NCBI RefSeq assembly: GCF_014851865.1
Contig: NZ_JACVAM010000002.1
Coordinates: 868,001 to 932,000 of the forward strand
Reading direction: 5' to 3'
DNA length: 64,000 nt
DNA from: Pseudomonas sp. PDM16
GTDB taxonomy: Bacteria; Pseudomonadota; Gammaproteobacteria; Pseudomonadales; Pseudomonadaceae
The position numbers and the translations under genes are program-made. This document shows, piece after piece, positions 30,723 through 37,843 of this stretch (within the stretch, counting starts at the first letter, position 1; each line of letters starts with the position of its first letter). The notes under the pieces were generated by a model, which was given only the letters and a program-made list of their open reading frames with translations, made no database searches and had not been told where the DNA came from.

Positions 30723-31628
30723 ATGGCAGTTTCGCAACAGTATTGGACTTATCAGCTCCTGATCGACAGCGAGCTCGCTCTCCCTGAGCTCCTGGGGGCG
30801 CAGTGTACCGATAGACCCGATGTCGTGATTCGCATGGGGGATGTCGGAAACGGTGCAGATGGCGGCCGTCGGCAAATTGGCCCTTATACCTGGTGTACCA
30901 GTGACGAGCTGTGGCTGGGCGTACCGAAAGTTGGCCGTTTTCTGATTCGGCAAGGTAGCAGCATCGTCATTCAGGTCGAGCCTGGAGCGGATGAGGACAG
31001 CGTCCGCCTATTCCTGCTGGGCTCGGCTATTGGTGCATTGCTGGCGCAGCGTGGATTGCTGGTCCTGCATGGCAATGCCATTCGTATCGGTGATCAGTGT
31101 CTGGTGTGCGTCGGCGCATCGGGAGTCGGTAAGTCCACCCTGGCAGGTGGGTTTCTGAAGCGAGGCTATTCAATCCTCGCCGACGATGTGGTGCCGATCG
31201 ATGCTGCGGGCCGGGCGCTGCCTGGTTTTCCCAGGATCAAGCTATGGCGCGATTCGGCTGATCGACTGGGCGTGGATACCGACAGTCTTCATCGATTACG
31301 CCCGGGGGTGTGCAAGTTCAATTATCCCCTGGGATCGCAGTTCGAACCTCAGCCGGTGCCTGTTCGCTGGATTTACCAGTTGGACAAGGGACCGGTGGGG
31401 CGACCGCAGTTTCATCCTACTTTGGGCATGCAACGTTTCATGCCGCTGCTGCACAATACCTATCGACGTCACTTCGTTGAGGGGATGGGCAGGGGCGCTG
31501 ATCATCTCAAGCGTTGCGGCGATCTGGCCGGTGACGCTCACGTGGTGCAAGCCCTGCGACCTAACGCGGGTTTTGACCTGGATGGTTTGATCGAGGCGAT
31601 GCTTGTCGATATGCAAGAGCGGGGCTGA
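30723..31628 (+). CDS. HPr-kinase-like enzyme of lasso-peptide clusters (predicted precursor C-terminal Ser kinase)
   Basis: The 301-residue product (from ATG 30723, MAVSQQYWTY) carries the HprK C-terminal kinase fold: P-loop GASGVGKS at residues 131-138, then FLKRGYSILADDVVPID. It lacks the long N-terminal domain and other features of true HPr kinases. In paeninodin-type lasso clusters such kinases phosphorylate the C-terminal Ser of the precursor, and all four precursors here end in Ser. The open frame extends upstream to 30501, but that part does not look coding. The sulfotransferase starts three bases after this gene, so they form an operon. Confidence 0.85.
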   Translation: MAVSQQYWTYQLLIDSELALPELLGAQCTDRPDVVIRMGDVGNGADGGRRQIGPYTWCTSDELWLGVPKVGRFLIRQGSSIVIQVEPGADEDSVRLFLLGSAIGALLAQRGLLVLHGNAIRIGDQCLVCVGASGVGKSTLAGGFLKRGYSILADDVVPIDAAGRALPGFPRIKLWRDSADRLGVDTDSLHRLRPGVCKFNYPLGSQFEPQPVPVRWIYQLDKGPVGRPQFHPTLGMQRFMPLLHNTYRRHFVEGMGRGADHLKRCGDLAGDAHVVQALRPNAGFDLDGLIEAMLVDMQERG

Positions 31629-31631
31629 AGC

Positions 31632-32504
31632 ATGGCAGGCTTCTACTGGCTAGCCTCTTACCCCAAATCGGGAAATACATGGTTCCGTGTATTTCTGAGT
31701 AATTTGAATAGCGACTCGTCCGATCCGTACTCGATCAACCAACTCACCGAGGGCCGCATCGCCAGTCAGCGGGAGTTGCTGGACGACGTACTGGGGTTCG
31801 ACACCGCCGACCTGCCTGCTGATGAGATTGATGAATTGCGCCCCGCCGTTTACCGCTGGCTTGCAATCAATGGAGCTGACACATACTACAAAATTCATGA
31901 TGCCTGCGTGATCGATGGCCTGAACGATCCGGCCTACCTGTCGGGCACCCTCTATATCATCAGAAACCCGCTCGATGTGGCTCCTTCATATGCCCATCAC
32001 CTGGGCTGCAGCCTGGACGATGCGATTCGGCAAATGGGCGATCCTGACAAGGCATTCTGTAGTGGTTCTCGTGGCCTCAGTCGTCAGGTTCGGCAAAAGC
32101 TGTTGTCGTGGTCGGGGCATGTGCTCAGCTGGCTCGATGCAACAGGCGCCCCGATGCACGTAATTCGCTACGAGGACATGCATGACACTCCCCTGGAGAC
32201 CTTTGCCGGTGCCGCCAGGTTCTTGGGGTTGCCTTGCGACGCGGCGAGCATCAAGAGAGCGATCTCCTTAAGCTCCTTTCATGAATTGTCCGCCCAGGAG
32301 GCCAGCAGCGGATTCAGGGAGCGCCAGGCACCAAACGGGCAGTTCTTTCGGCGTGGCGAGTGCGGGGGCTGGCGTGACACGTTGAGCGTCGAACAGGTCC
32401 GCCGTATCGTTACGGATCACCAAGACGTAATGGCTCGCTTCGGCTATCTGCAGGATGCGCTGGATTGGTTATCAGCCCAGCCCCAGGATGGCGCCTTGCG
32501 CTAG
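31632..32504 (+). CDS. PAPS-dependent sulfotransferase in the lasso cluster
   Basis: This 290-residue cytoplasmic sulfotransferase has the 5'-phosphosulfate-binding loop YPKSGNTWFR at residues 10-19, the 3'-phosphate-binding region around YIIRNPLDVAPSYAHH, and the C-terminal GECGGWRDTLS loop typical of the family. It lies between the kinase and cyclase copy 2, with gaps of three and nine bases. It probably sulfates a hydroxyl group of the lasso peptides (Ser, Thr, or the Tyr in A2), but which residue cannot be read from the sequence. An unrelated acceptor such as the polysaccharide made nearby is the alternative. Confidence 0.88.
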   Translation: MAGFYWLASYPKSGNTWFRVFLSNLNSDSSDPYSINQLTEGRIASQRELLDDVLGFDTADLPADEIDELRPAVYRWLAINGADTYYKIHDACVIDGLNDPAYLSGTLYIIRNPLDVAPSYAHHLGCSLDDAIRQMGDPDKAFCSGSRGLSRQVRQKLLSWSGHVLSWLDATGAPMHVIRYEDMHDTPLETFAGAARFLGLPCDAASIKRAISLSSFHELSAQEASSGFRERQAPNGQFFRRGECGGWRDTLSVEQVRRIVTDHQDVMARFGYLQDALDWLSAQPQDGALR

Positions 32505-32513
32505 AGGAATATC

Positions 32514-34448
32514 ATGAGTGCCATCGCCGGTATCATTCGACTTGACCGACAGCCCGTGGATCGCGCCGCTCTGGATCGGATGCAGGCCGTTTTTGCGCCT
32601 TATGGGCCGGATGCGCAGCATCAATGGCGGCAGGATGGAACGGGGTTGTTGCACACCCTGCTGCGAACGACGCCGGAAGCCAGTTTCGACCGACAGCCAT
32701 TGGTAGGCACGGATGCCTCATGTGTATTGGTGTTCGACGGTCGACTGGATAATCGTGAGGAGCTGGCCGAGGAGCTTGGCCTCTCCCATGCCGACAGCGC
32801 GCCCCTGGCTGACAGCGATCTGGCCTTCCTGGCATGCCAGCGTTGGGACACCGAGGCGGTCGAGCACATGTATGGTGCCTATGCGCTCGCCTTCTGGCAG
32901 CCGTTGCGGCAGCGTCTATGGTTGGCTCGCGATCCGCTAGGACAGCGTCCGCTGTTTTGGCACCGCCAGGAGCGCTTTTTCGCGTTTGCCAGCCTGCCCA
33001 AGGGGCTGTTCTGCGTGCCGGGTGTTCCCCGGGAATTGTGCGAAATACGTATGCTCGACCGTCTGGCACTGTTGCCGTTGAAAGGCCCGGAATCCTCATT
33101 CAAGGATGTGTATCGGGTGGAGCCAGGGCAATTGGTAGTCCTTGAGAGTGGAAAGGTGAGTAGCCGTCGCTATCACTCCTTCGATAGGCAACGCGAACTT
33201 AAATTGCCTCATGACAGCGATTACCTGAAAACCTTCCAAACGCTTCTGCAGCGTGCCGTTGCCAACTGCCTGCGCTCATCTGGTCCGATCGCCTCGCAGC
33301 TGAGCTCCGGTTTCGACAGCTCTACCGTAACGGCGCTTGCCGCGCAGCAGTTGGCCGAGAGCAACCAGCGTCTTCATGCGTTCACGGCGGTACCTCGTGA
33401 AGGTTTTGACGGCCCCGTACCCAGGGGGCAGCACGGTGATGAAAGTATTGGCGCCTCGGCCGTGGCTGCACGTTTTCCCAACATCGACCATGAGCTGATT
33501 CGCGGTGGCGATGCCCTTGCGGCGGAGGCGCTGCTGTCAGTTATAGAGGCCACGGATACTCTGCTCCTGTCGCCCTGCAATATGGCGTGGGTAAGCGCCA
33601 TTCATCGACGGGTGCAGGCACTGGGATGCAAGGTTTTGCTTACCGGCCAGCTCGGGAACATGAGTATTTCCTACAGCGGTGAAACCTATCTGGCGTCACT
33701 GCTTCGGCGCGGTAGCTGGCGCGTTTGGTGGCGGGAGCTTCGCGCCTATGGAGCTGCTCACCGCAAGAGCACGCTGCGGCTGATCGGTAAGTCGATCTTG
33801 CCTTCGTTGCCTCGCCCCGTGTGGCGTTGGCTGGGGCGCCGCATCGACCGCTCCGGGCCGTTGACCGATTACTCACCGATCAACCCTGAATGGATGCGTC
33901 AGATGGCGCTGACGGAGCGGGCGCGCGACACGGGCTGGGATATCAGCTATCGGCCTTGGCATGATGGTCGGCAGATGCGCATTGCCGTGATAGAGCGGCG
34001 AGACCCAGGCGAGTTTTGGATGGCCGTTGATCTGTATGGGTTCGAGGTGCGAGACCCGACCAGTGATTTGCGTCTTGTGGAGTTTTGCCTGTCCGTGCCG
34101 GATCACCAGTACCTGCGCAATGGCGAAACACGCTGGCTGCTGCGCCGGATGATGGCCAATATTCTGCCGCCGGAGATTCTGAACAGTTTCAGCAAAGGCT
34201 ACCAGTCAGCGGACTGGTACGAAGGTATCGCTCGGGAATTACCTCGGTTACGTGAGGAGCTGCGGCAGTTGGCAGAACACCCCGATGTGGCACGGGTGCT
34301 CGATGTGGAGGGTATGCAGCGGCTGCTGGACAGCTGGCCGAAAGATGGCTGGGACAAGCCTGGTGTTATCAAAAGTTATCGGCTGAAATTCATGCGCGGC
34401 ATGGCAGCCGCGCACTACATCCGTTATGTCGAGGGCAACAATCGTTAA
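32514..34448 (+). CDS. Lasso peptide cyclase (asparagine-synthase-like C protein), copy 2
   Basis: The 644-residue paralogue of the first cyclase begins MSAIAGIIRLDRQPVD with no Cys2, and keeps the SSGFDSS pyrophosphatase loop near residue 264. Differences from copy 1 concentrate in the region around residues 330-360 and in the C-terminal half (for example DALAAEALLSVIEATDTLL), which may reflect different precursor preference. It is the third gene of the kinase-sulfotransferase-cyclase operon. Precursor A4 faces it, ending 18 bases after its stop, which repeats the layout of copy 1 with A1. Confidence 0.92.
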   Translation: MSAIAGIIRLDRQPVDRAALDRMQAVFAPYGPDAQHQWRQDGTGLLHTLLRTTPEASFDRQPLVGTDASCVLVFDGRLDNREELAEELGLSHADSAPLADSDLAFLACQRWDTEAVEHMYGAYALAFWQPLRQRLWLARDPLGQRPLFWHRQERFFAFASLPKGLFCVPGVPRELCEIRMLDRLALLPLKGPESSFKDVYRVEPGQLVVLESGKVSSRRYHSFDRQRELKLPHDSDYLKTFQTLLQRAVANCLRSSGPIASQLSSGFDSSTVTALAAQQLAESNQRLHAFTAVPREGFDGPVPRGQHGDESIGASAVAARFPNIDHELIRGGDALAAEALLSVIEATDTLLLSPCNMAWVSAIHRRVQALGCKVLLTGQLGNMSISYSGETYLASLLRRGSWRVWWRELRAYGAAHRKSTLRLIGKSILPSLPRPVWRWLGRRIDRSGPLTDYSPINPEWMRQMALTERARDTGWDISYRPWHDGRQMRIAVIERRDPGEFWMAVDLYGFEVRDPTSDLRLVEFCLSVPDHQYLRNGETRWLLRRMMANILPPEILNSFSKGYQSADWYEGIARELPRLREELRQLAEHPDVARVLDVEGMQRLLDSWPKDGWDKPGVIKSYRLKFMRGMAAAHYIRYVEGNNR

Positions 34449-34466
34449 AGGGCAGTGCCCGAGTGC

Positions 34467-34634
34467 TCAAGAACCAGTTGTCGGACCATTGCCGTCGTTG
34501 CCAGTAGATGCGTTAATTCGCGTGGCCTGAGCATCCAGCGCTTCGATATGAGGAGGGGTATAGGACTTCTTGGTGGCTGCGCTGCTGGTGACACTGAGGC
34601 AATCGGCTTCGGTTGCTGTTTTCTGCTGTTCCAT
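34467..34634 (-). CDS. Lasso peptide precursor A4 (55 aa)
   Basis: ATG 34634 follows a GGAGAGA ribosome-binding site. The leader starts MEQQKTATEADCLS (closely like A1) and contains KSYTPPHIEAL. Thr is 13 residues after the motif Tyr; after TR the predicted core is INASTGNDGNGPTTGS, with Asp8 and an eight-residue tail ending in Gly-Ser. The core is unlike those of A1-A3, has no aromatic residue to act as a steric plug, and would begin with Ile, which is not a usual first residue. It faces cyclase copy 2, its probable dedicated enzyme. Confidence 0.8.
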   Translation of the reverse strand: MEQQKTATEADCLSVTSSAATKKSYTPPHIEALDAQATRINASTGNDGNGPTTGS

Positions 34635-34828
34635 AACGCGTCTCTCCAGATGAAGCTGAATGGAAAGTGCCAGTATTGCGCAAAATCATATGGCAAGAAA
34701 ATAGCAAGGTCGTTTCCGACCTGCTCAAACGCCTCTCATGTATCCATCGCCGGTATGAAAAGCCTGGATGCAGCGCGGCTTGGGCTGGTAGGCTCGCCAG
34801 GCCCTTCAGTATTCCAGATGTGATTTCC

Positions 34829-35113
34829 ATGGTCGAAGTTACCCCGCACAGCCTGATTGCCCGCAACCCTGATCTCGTCGCAGCCGACATGAATGGTGAC
34901 ATCGTGATGATGAGCATCGAGCGTGGGGCGTACTTTGGTATCAGCGGCGTCGGTACCCGCATATGGGAGCTGCTCGAGCAGCCAGCGAGCGTCGAGGCGT
35001 TGGTGCGGGCCATCCATGCCGAGTATGAGGTCGATGAGCCGACCTGCCAGCGCGATATGCTGGTTTTCGTTCGGGAGTTGGTCAAACACGGTGTTGTGAG
35101 CCTGGCTGGGTAG
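34829..35113 (+). CDS. Lasso peptide B1 protein (PqqD-like RiPP recognition element)
   Basis: The 94-residue product has the winged-helix PqqD/RRE fold pattern: an N-terminal beta hairpin around DLVAADMNGDIVMMSIERG, the YFGISGVGTRIWELLEQP helix region, and two further helices ending HGVVSL. B1 proteins bind the precursor leader, chiefly its Y-x-x-P-x-(hydrophobic) motif, and present it to the peptidase B2 and the cyclase. ATG 34829 is chosen from the domain boundary; no strong ribosome-binding site is visible. B2 follows after 79 bases. Confidence 0.9.
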   Translation: MVEVTPHSLIARNPDLVAADMNGDIVMMSIERGAYFGISGVGTRIWELLEQPASVEALVRAIHAEYEVDEPTCQRDMLVFVRELVKHGVVSLAG

Positions 35114-35192
35114 CCTGCGCAGGCTCCTATCTTCCTTCATATGCCTTGGGCCATCGCCCTACGGGTTCCGTGATCTTTTGAGTCGTTAGGGT

Positions 35193-35672
35193 ATGCACGT
35201 GGTGCAACGTGGTTTTTCATGGCTGCGGAGGCGTTCACGCTTCGAGTTGTTCTGGGCTCTGCCAGTATGGAGTGTGCTGGGCCTCGCCCGTCTGCTGCTT
35301 GGGGTCATCCCCTTCGCGAAGGTGGCTCCATGGCTCGGTCGCGCGGTCGAGCTGAACAGCGTTGCCGCGCCGCTCGACCCGAGGCAGCGGAACCGGGCGC
35401 GGATGATTGGCCGGACGGTGCAGTCCGTTGCCCGTTACACCCCCTGGTTATCCACCTGTTTCACCCAGGTGGTTGCCGCGCGTTGCCTGCTGAAGCTGTA
35501 TGGCGTGCCCTATGCGATTTTCTTTGGTCTGGAGCGGGGCTCGGATGGTCTTCAGGCCCACGCCTGGACAGTGGCAGGAGACATCAGCGTGACGGGGGGC
35601 ATAGGTTTTGACCGTTTCGTGGTGGTGGGCTGCTTCATCGGCGAGCCTCGTCCGTCCGCCCCTCAAGAGTGA
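35193..35672 (+). CDS. Lasso peptide B2 protein (transglutaminase-like leader peptidase)
   Basis: The 159-residue protein has the transglutaminase-like fold of lasso B2 proteases, which remove the leader at the residue after the conserved Thr. The catalytic Cys is in WLSTCFTQVVAARCLLKLYG, the His in LQAHAWTVAGD, and a following Asp (GDISV) can complete the triad. A hydrophobic segment near the N-terminus (residues 18-42) suggests membrane association. It is split from B1 as in Gram-positive clusters and some proteobacteria, not fused as in McjB. Confidence 0.9.
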   Translation: MHVVQRGFSWLRRRSRFELFWALPVWSVLGLARLLLGVIPFAKVAPWLGRAVELNSVAAPLDPRQRNRARMIGRTVQSVARYTPWLSTCFTQVVAARCLLKLYGVPYAIFFGLERGSDGLQAHAWTVAGDISVTGGIGFDRFVVVGCFIGEPRPSAPQE

Positions 35673-35701
35673 CGCCCATCGCAAGCACTGCTAGGGCTTG
35701 C

Positions 35702-35740
35702 GGCATGAAGGCATGAAGGCATGAAGGCATGAAGGCATGA
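35702..35740. repeat. 8-bp tandem repeat, almost five copies of GGCATGAA
   Basis: Four full units and seven bases of a fifth occupy 35702-35740, directly abutting the stop codon of the convergent polymerase gene and 29 bases after the B2 stop. Being outside both genes, length changes would not shift a frame, but slippage could alter their convergent 3' ends. Confidence 0.9.
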
Positions 35741-36964
35741 TCAAGCCGAGGCTTCATCTTGTCTGGCATGGCGCTTCAATCCCAGTATCAGGCCGACCGG
35801 GAGCCACAGAATGACCCAGTAGGCACTGGGGCGATGGAACACGGCATAGATATCCGAAACCATGGCAACCAGCGCGAAAACCAGCAGAGACAGTGCAACT
35901 CTTGCCCTGGTGTCTCCACGCGCTTTCCAGGATTTCATCAGCAGGGTCGCGAGCAACGAGAGAAACAACGCGAAGCCCACGACACCGTACTCGTACCAGA
36001 GCTGGAGGTAGAGGCTGTGGGCGTGCAGCACCTTGTCACCCCACGGATAGCGATAGACCAGGTCCTGTCCGGGGCCATCGCCGAGCAACCAGAACTCCGG
36101 TAGTCGATCCAGCCAGTTGAGCCAGATCAGGTCGCGTCGGCTGGTGCCGATGCGCCATTCATTCTGTATCTCCGGCCAGAAGTACACGGCCATGACCGCC
36201 AGCGCGAGTAAGCCGACCAACAGGAGTTGTCGCGCACGAGCCTTGGGCGACAGCAGGAGCAGTGTCAGTCCTCCCGCCGCGACCGAAAACCATGCGCCTC
36301 GGGAGAATGTCAGCAGCAGGTAGGCGAGCAAACCGACGAGGCCGATCAGGGCGAGTACCAGTGCTGTGCCCTGGAGTTCTTCTTCCACCACTGCATGCAG
36401 CAGCAGGAGCGAGAAGAGTCCGTAGTAGAGGCCGGCAATGATCGGGTGGTCCAGATCGGCGAAGCCATTCCAGCCCAGTTCGAACAGGCGTCCACTGTTT
36501 CTGATCGCGTCATAACTCAGGGGCTTGTCGAGGATCAGGAACTGGTGGATCAGCGTCAGCCAGGCGAAGCAGGCGGCTATCGTTGCGGTGGTCAGCAGTA
36601 CGCGTTCGATTCGCTTGAGCTGGACCAGATGGGCTATGGCGAAGATGTAGAGCAGGATGAACAGCGCTATCTTCAGCCAGTAGCCGATTGAGTGTGCGGC
36701 ATCCGTGCGCAAGGCACCGCTGAGCGCGACGAAGCCTAGCAGTACCAGCAGTATGATCGAGCTGGGCTGGCGCCATAGGGGGAGCGCCAGCCGTTCGCTC
36801 AGTAGCAGAAAGAGGGCCGGCGCGAAGAGCAGCCAATGAATCTGCGTGGCGTATTGGCTCCCATCGTTGTTGAAGAGCAGGCCGCTGATCTGCACGATCA
36901 GTCCCACCATAAGCAACGTTGGGCACGCACTGGAAAGCTTTGCCCGGTAGTGGTGGGGGATCAT
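35741..36964 (-). CDS. O-antigen polymerase/ligase family membrane protein (Wzy/WaaL-like) 2
   Basis: The 407-residue protein has about 11-12 predicted membrane helices and the larger periplasmic loop of the Wzy_C/O-antigen ligase family (GTSRRDLIWLNWLDRLPEFWLLGDGPGQD, and HAHSLYLQLWYEYGVVG with the conserved His). It either polymerises repeat units or ligates the chain. The start is uncertain: ATG 36964 (MIPHHYRAK) is preferred over ATG 37021, neither having a strong ribosome-binding site. It is the last gene of the minus-strand polysaccharide operon, separated by about 90 bases from the WecG/TagA gene. Confidence 0.85.
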   Translation of the reverse strand: MIPHHYRAKLSSACPTLLMVGLIVQISGLLFNNDGSQYATQIHWLLFAPALFLLLSERLALPLWRQPSSIILLVLLGFVALSGALRTDAAHSIGYWLKIALFILLYIFAIAHLVQLKRIERVLLTTATIAACFAWLTLIHQFLILDKPLSYDAIRNSGRLFELGWNGFADLDHPIIAGLYYGLFSLLLLHAVVEEELQGTALVLALIGLVGLLAYLLLTFSRGAWFSVAAGGLTLLLLSPKARARQLLLVGLLALAVMAVYFWPEIQNEWRIGTSRRDLIWLNWLDRLPEFWLLGDGPGQDLVYRYPWGDKVLHAHSLYLQLWYEYGVVGFALFLSLLATLLMKSWKARGDTRARVALSLLVFALVAMVSDIYAVFHRPSAYWVILWLPVGLILGLKRHARQDEASA

Positions 36965-37054
36965 GTGCGGCTCTTCGTCATGTGGGGTCGAATGACATTC
37001 GTGTCGGTTCCATCCCGCCATCGGTGAGAGGGCCGGGTTCCCAAAAAATGATTG

Positions 37055-37843
37055 CTATGTTTCGCTGCGTGCGCCAGCCAGGCGGGCGAGCGAGAGCTTG
37101 AGCTTCTGGTGTATCAGCAGGGTCAGGTAGATGCCGTTGGTTCTCACGTATCGCCAGAGCAGCCGGCGAGGTTCGAGGATCAGCCTGAAGAACCATTCCA
37201 TGCCGATCACCTGTACCCATCGCGGCGCGCGTGGCAGTTTGCCGGAGAGCACGTCGAACGAGCCTCCGACGCCCATGCCGATTTTCACTCCAAGCGTTGG
37301 CCAGTGCTTTTGTAGCAGCACCTCCTTCCTGGGGGAACTCATGCCGACGAACAGGATATCTGCACCGCTGGCGCGAATCGCCTCGGCGACATTGGCCTCT
37401 TCCTCGGCCTTGAAGTAACCATCACGAATGCCGGCAATGCGCAGCGCTGGGTAGCGCTCGCGTAGATATTGTGCCGTCAGTTCCACCACCTCGCGGCGTG
37501 CGCCGAGCAGATAGACCGATGCGCCGGTTTTCTCCGCCAGCGCGCACAGGTCTCCCAGCAGGTCTATGCCTGCCCGGCGGGGTGGGGCGGAGATGCCCAG
37601 GAGCCGGAGGCCCAGAGCGATGCCCGCCCCGTCGACATGGACACGCTCCGCCTCTTCCAGGGCGCTCATCAGCTGGGTATCCCCGCGTGCATCCACCAGC
37701 TTGGCCACGTTCAGGCCTTCCAGTCTGAGACGATACTCTCCGGCCAGCGCGCGGCTCGCATCGTCGAGCAAGTCCTGCAGGGACATCAGATCGAGAGGAC
37801 AGCCGAAGAGGTTGATTCGCTTGCGGTTCGGGTGCGCGCTCAT
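37055..37843 (-). CDS. WecG/TagA/CpsF family glycosyltransferase
   Basis: This 262-residue GT26 enzyme transfers ManNAc-type sugars (ManNAc or ManNAcA) from UDP to a lipid-linked acceptor. Family blocks seen are NVAKLVDARGD, HVDGAGIALGLRLLG, VYLLGARREVVE and ILFVGMSSPRKEVL. A WecB-type 2-epimerase that would supply UDP-ManNAc is encoded at 51986. ATG 37843 has GGGAG ahead and overlaps the upstream stop (ATGA). Confidence 0.9.
   Translation of the reverse strand: MSAHPNRKRINLFGCPLDLMSLQDLLDDASRALAGEYRLRLEGLNVAKLVDARGDTQLMSALEEAERVHVDGAGIALGLRLLGISAPPRRAGIDLLGDLCALAEKTGASVYLLGARREVVELTAQYLRERYPALRIAGIRDGYFKAEEEANVAEAIRASGADILFVGMSSPRKEVLLQKHWPTLGVKIGMGVGGSFDVLSGKLPRAPRWVQVIGMEWFFRLILEPRRLLWRYVRTNGIYLTLLIHQKLKLSLARLAGARSET

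Larger units (their letters stand above)
32514..34634. repeat. Convergent cyclase-precursor cassette, copy 2 (diverged direct repeat)
   Basis: This is the second copy of the module described at 27507-29633, in the same orientation, 5007 bases further on. Recombination between the copies would remove or multiply the kinase and sulfotransferase genes together with the precursors A1-A3. Confidence 0.8.
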
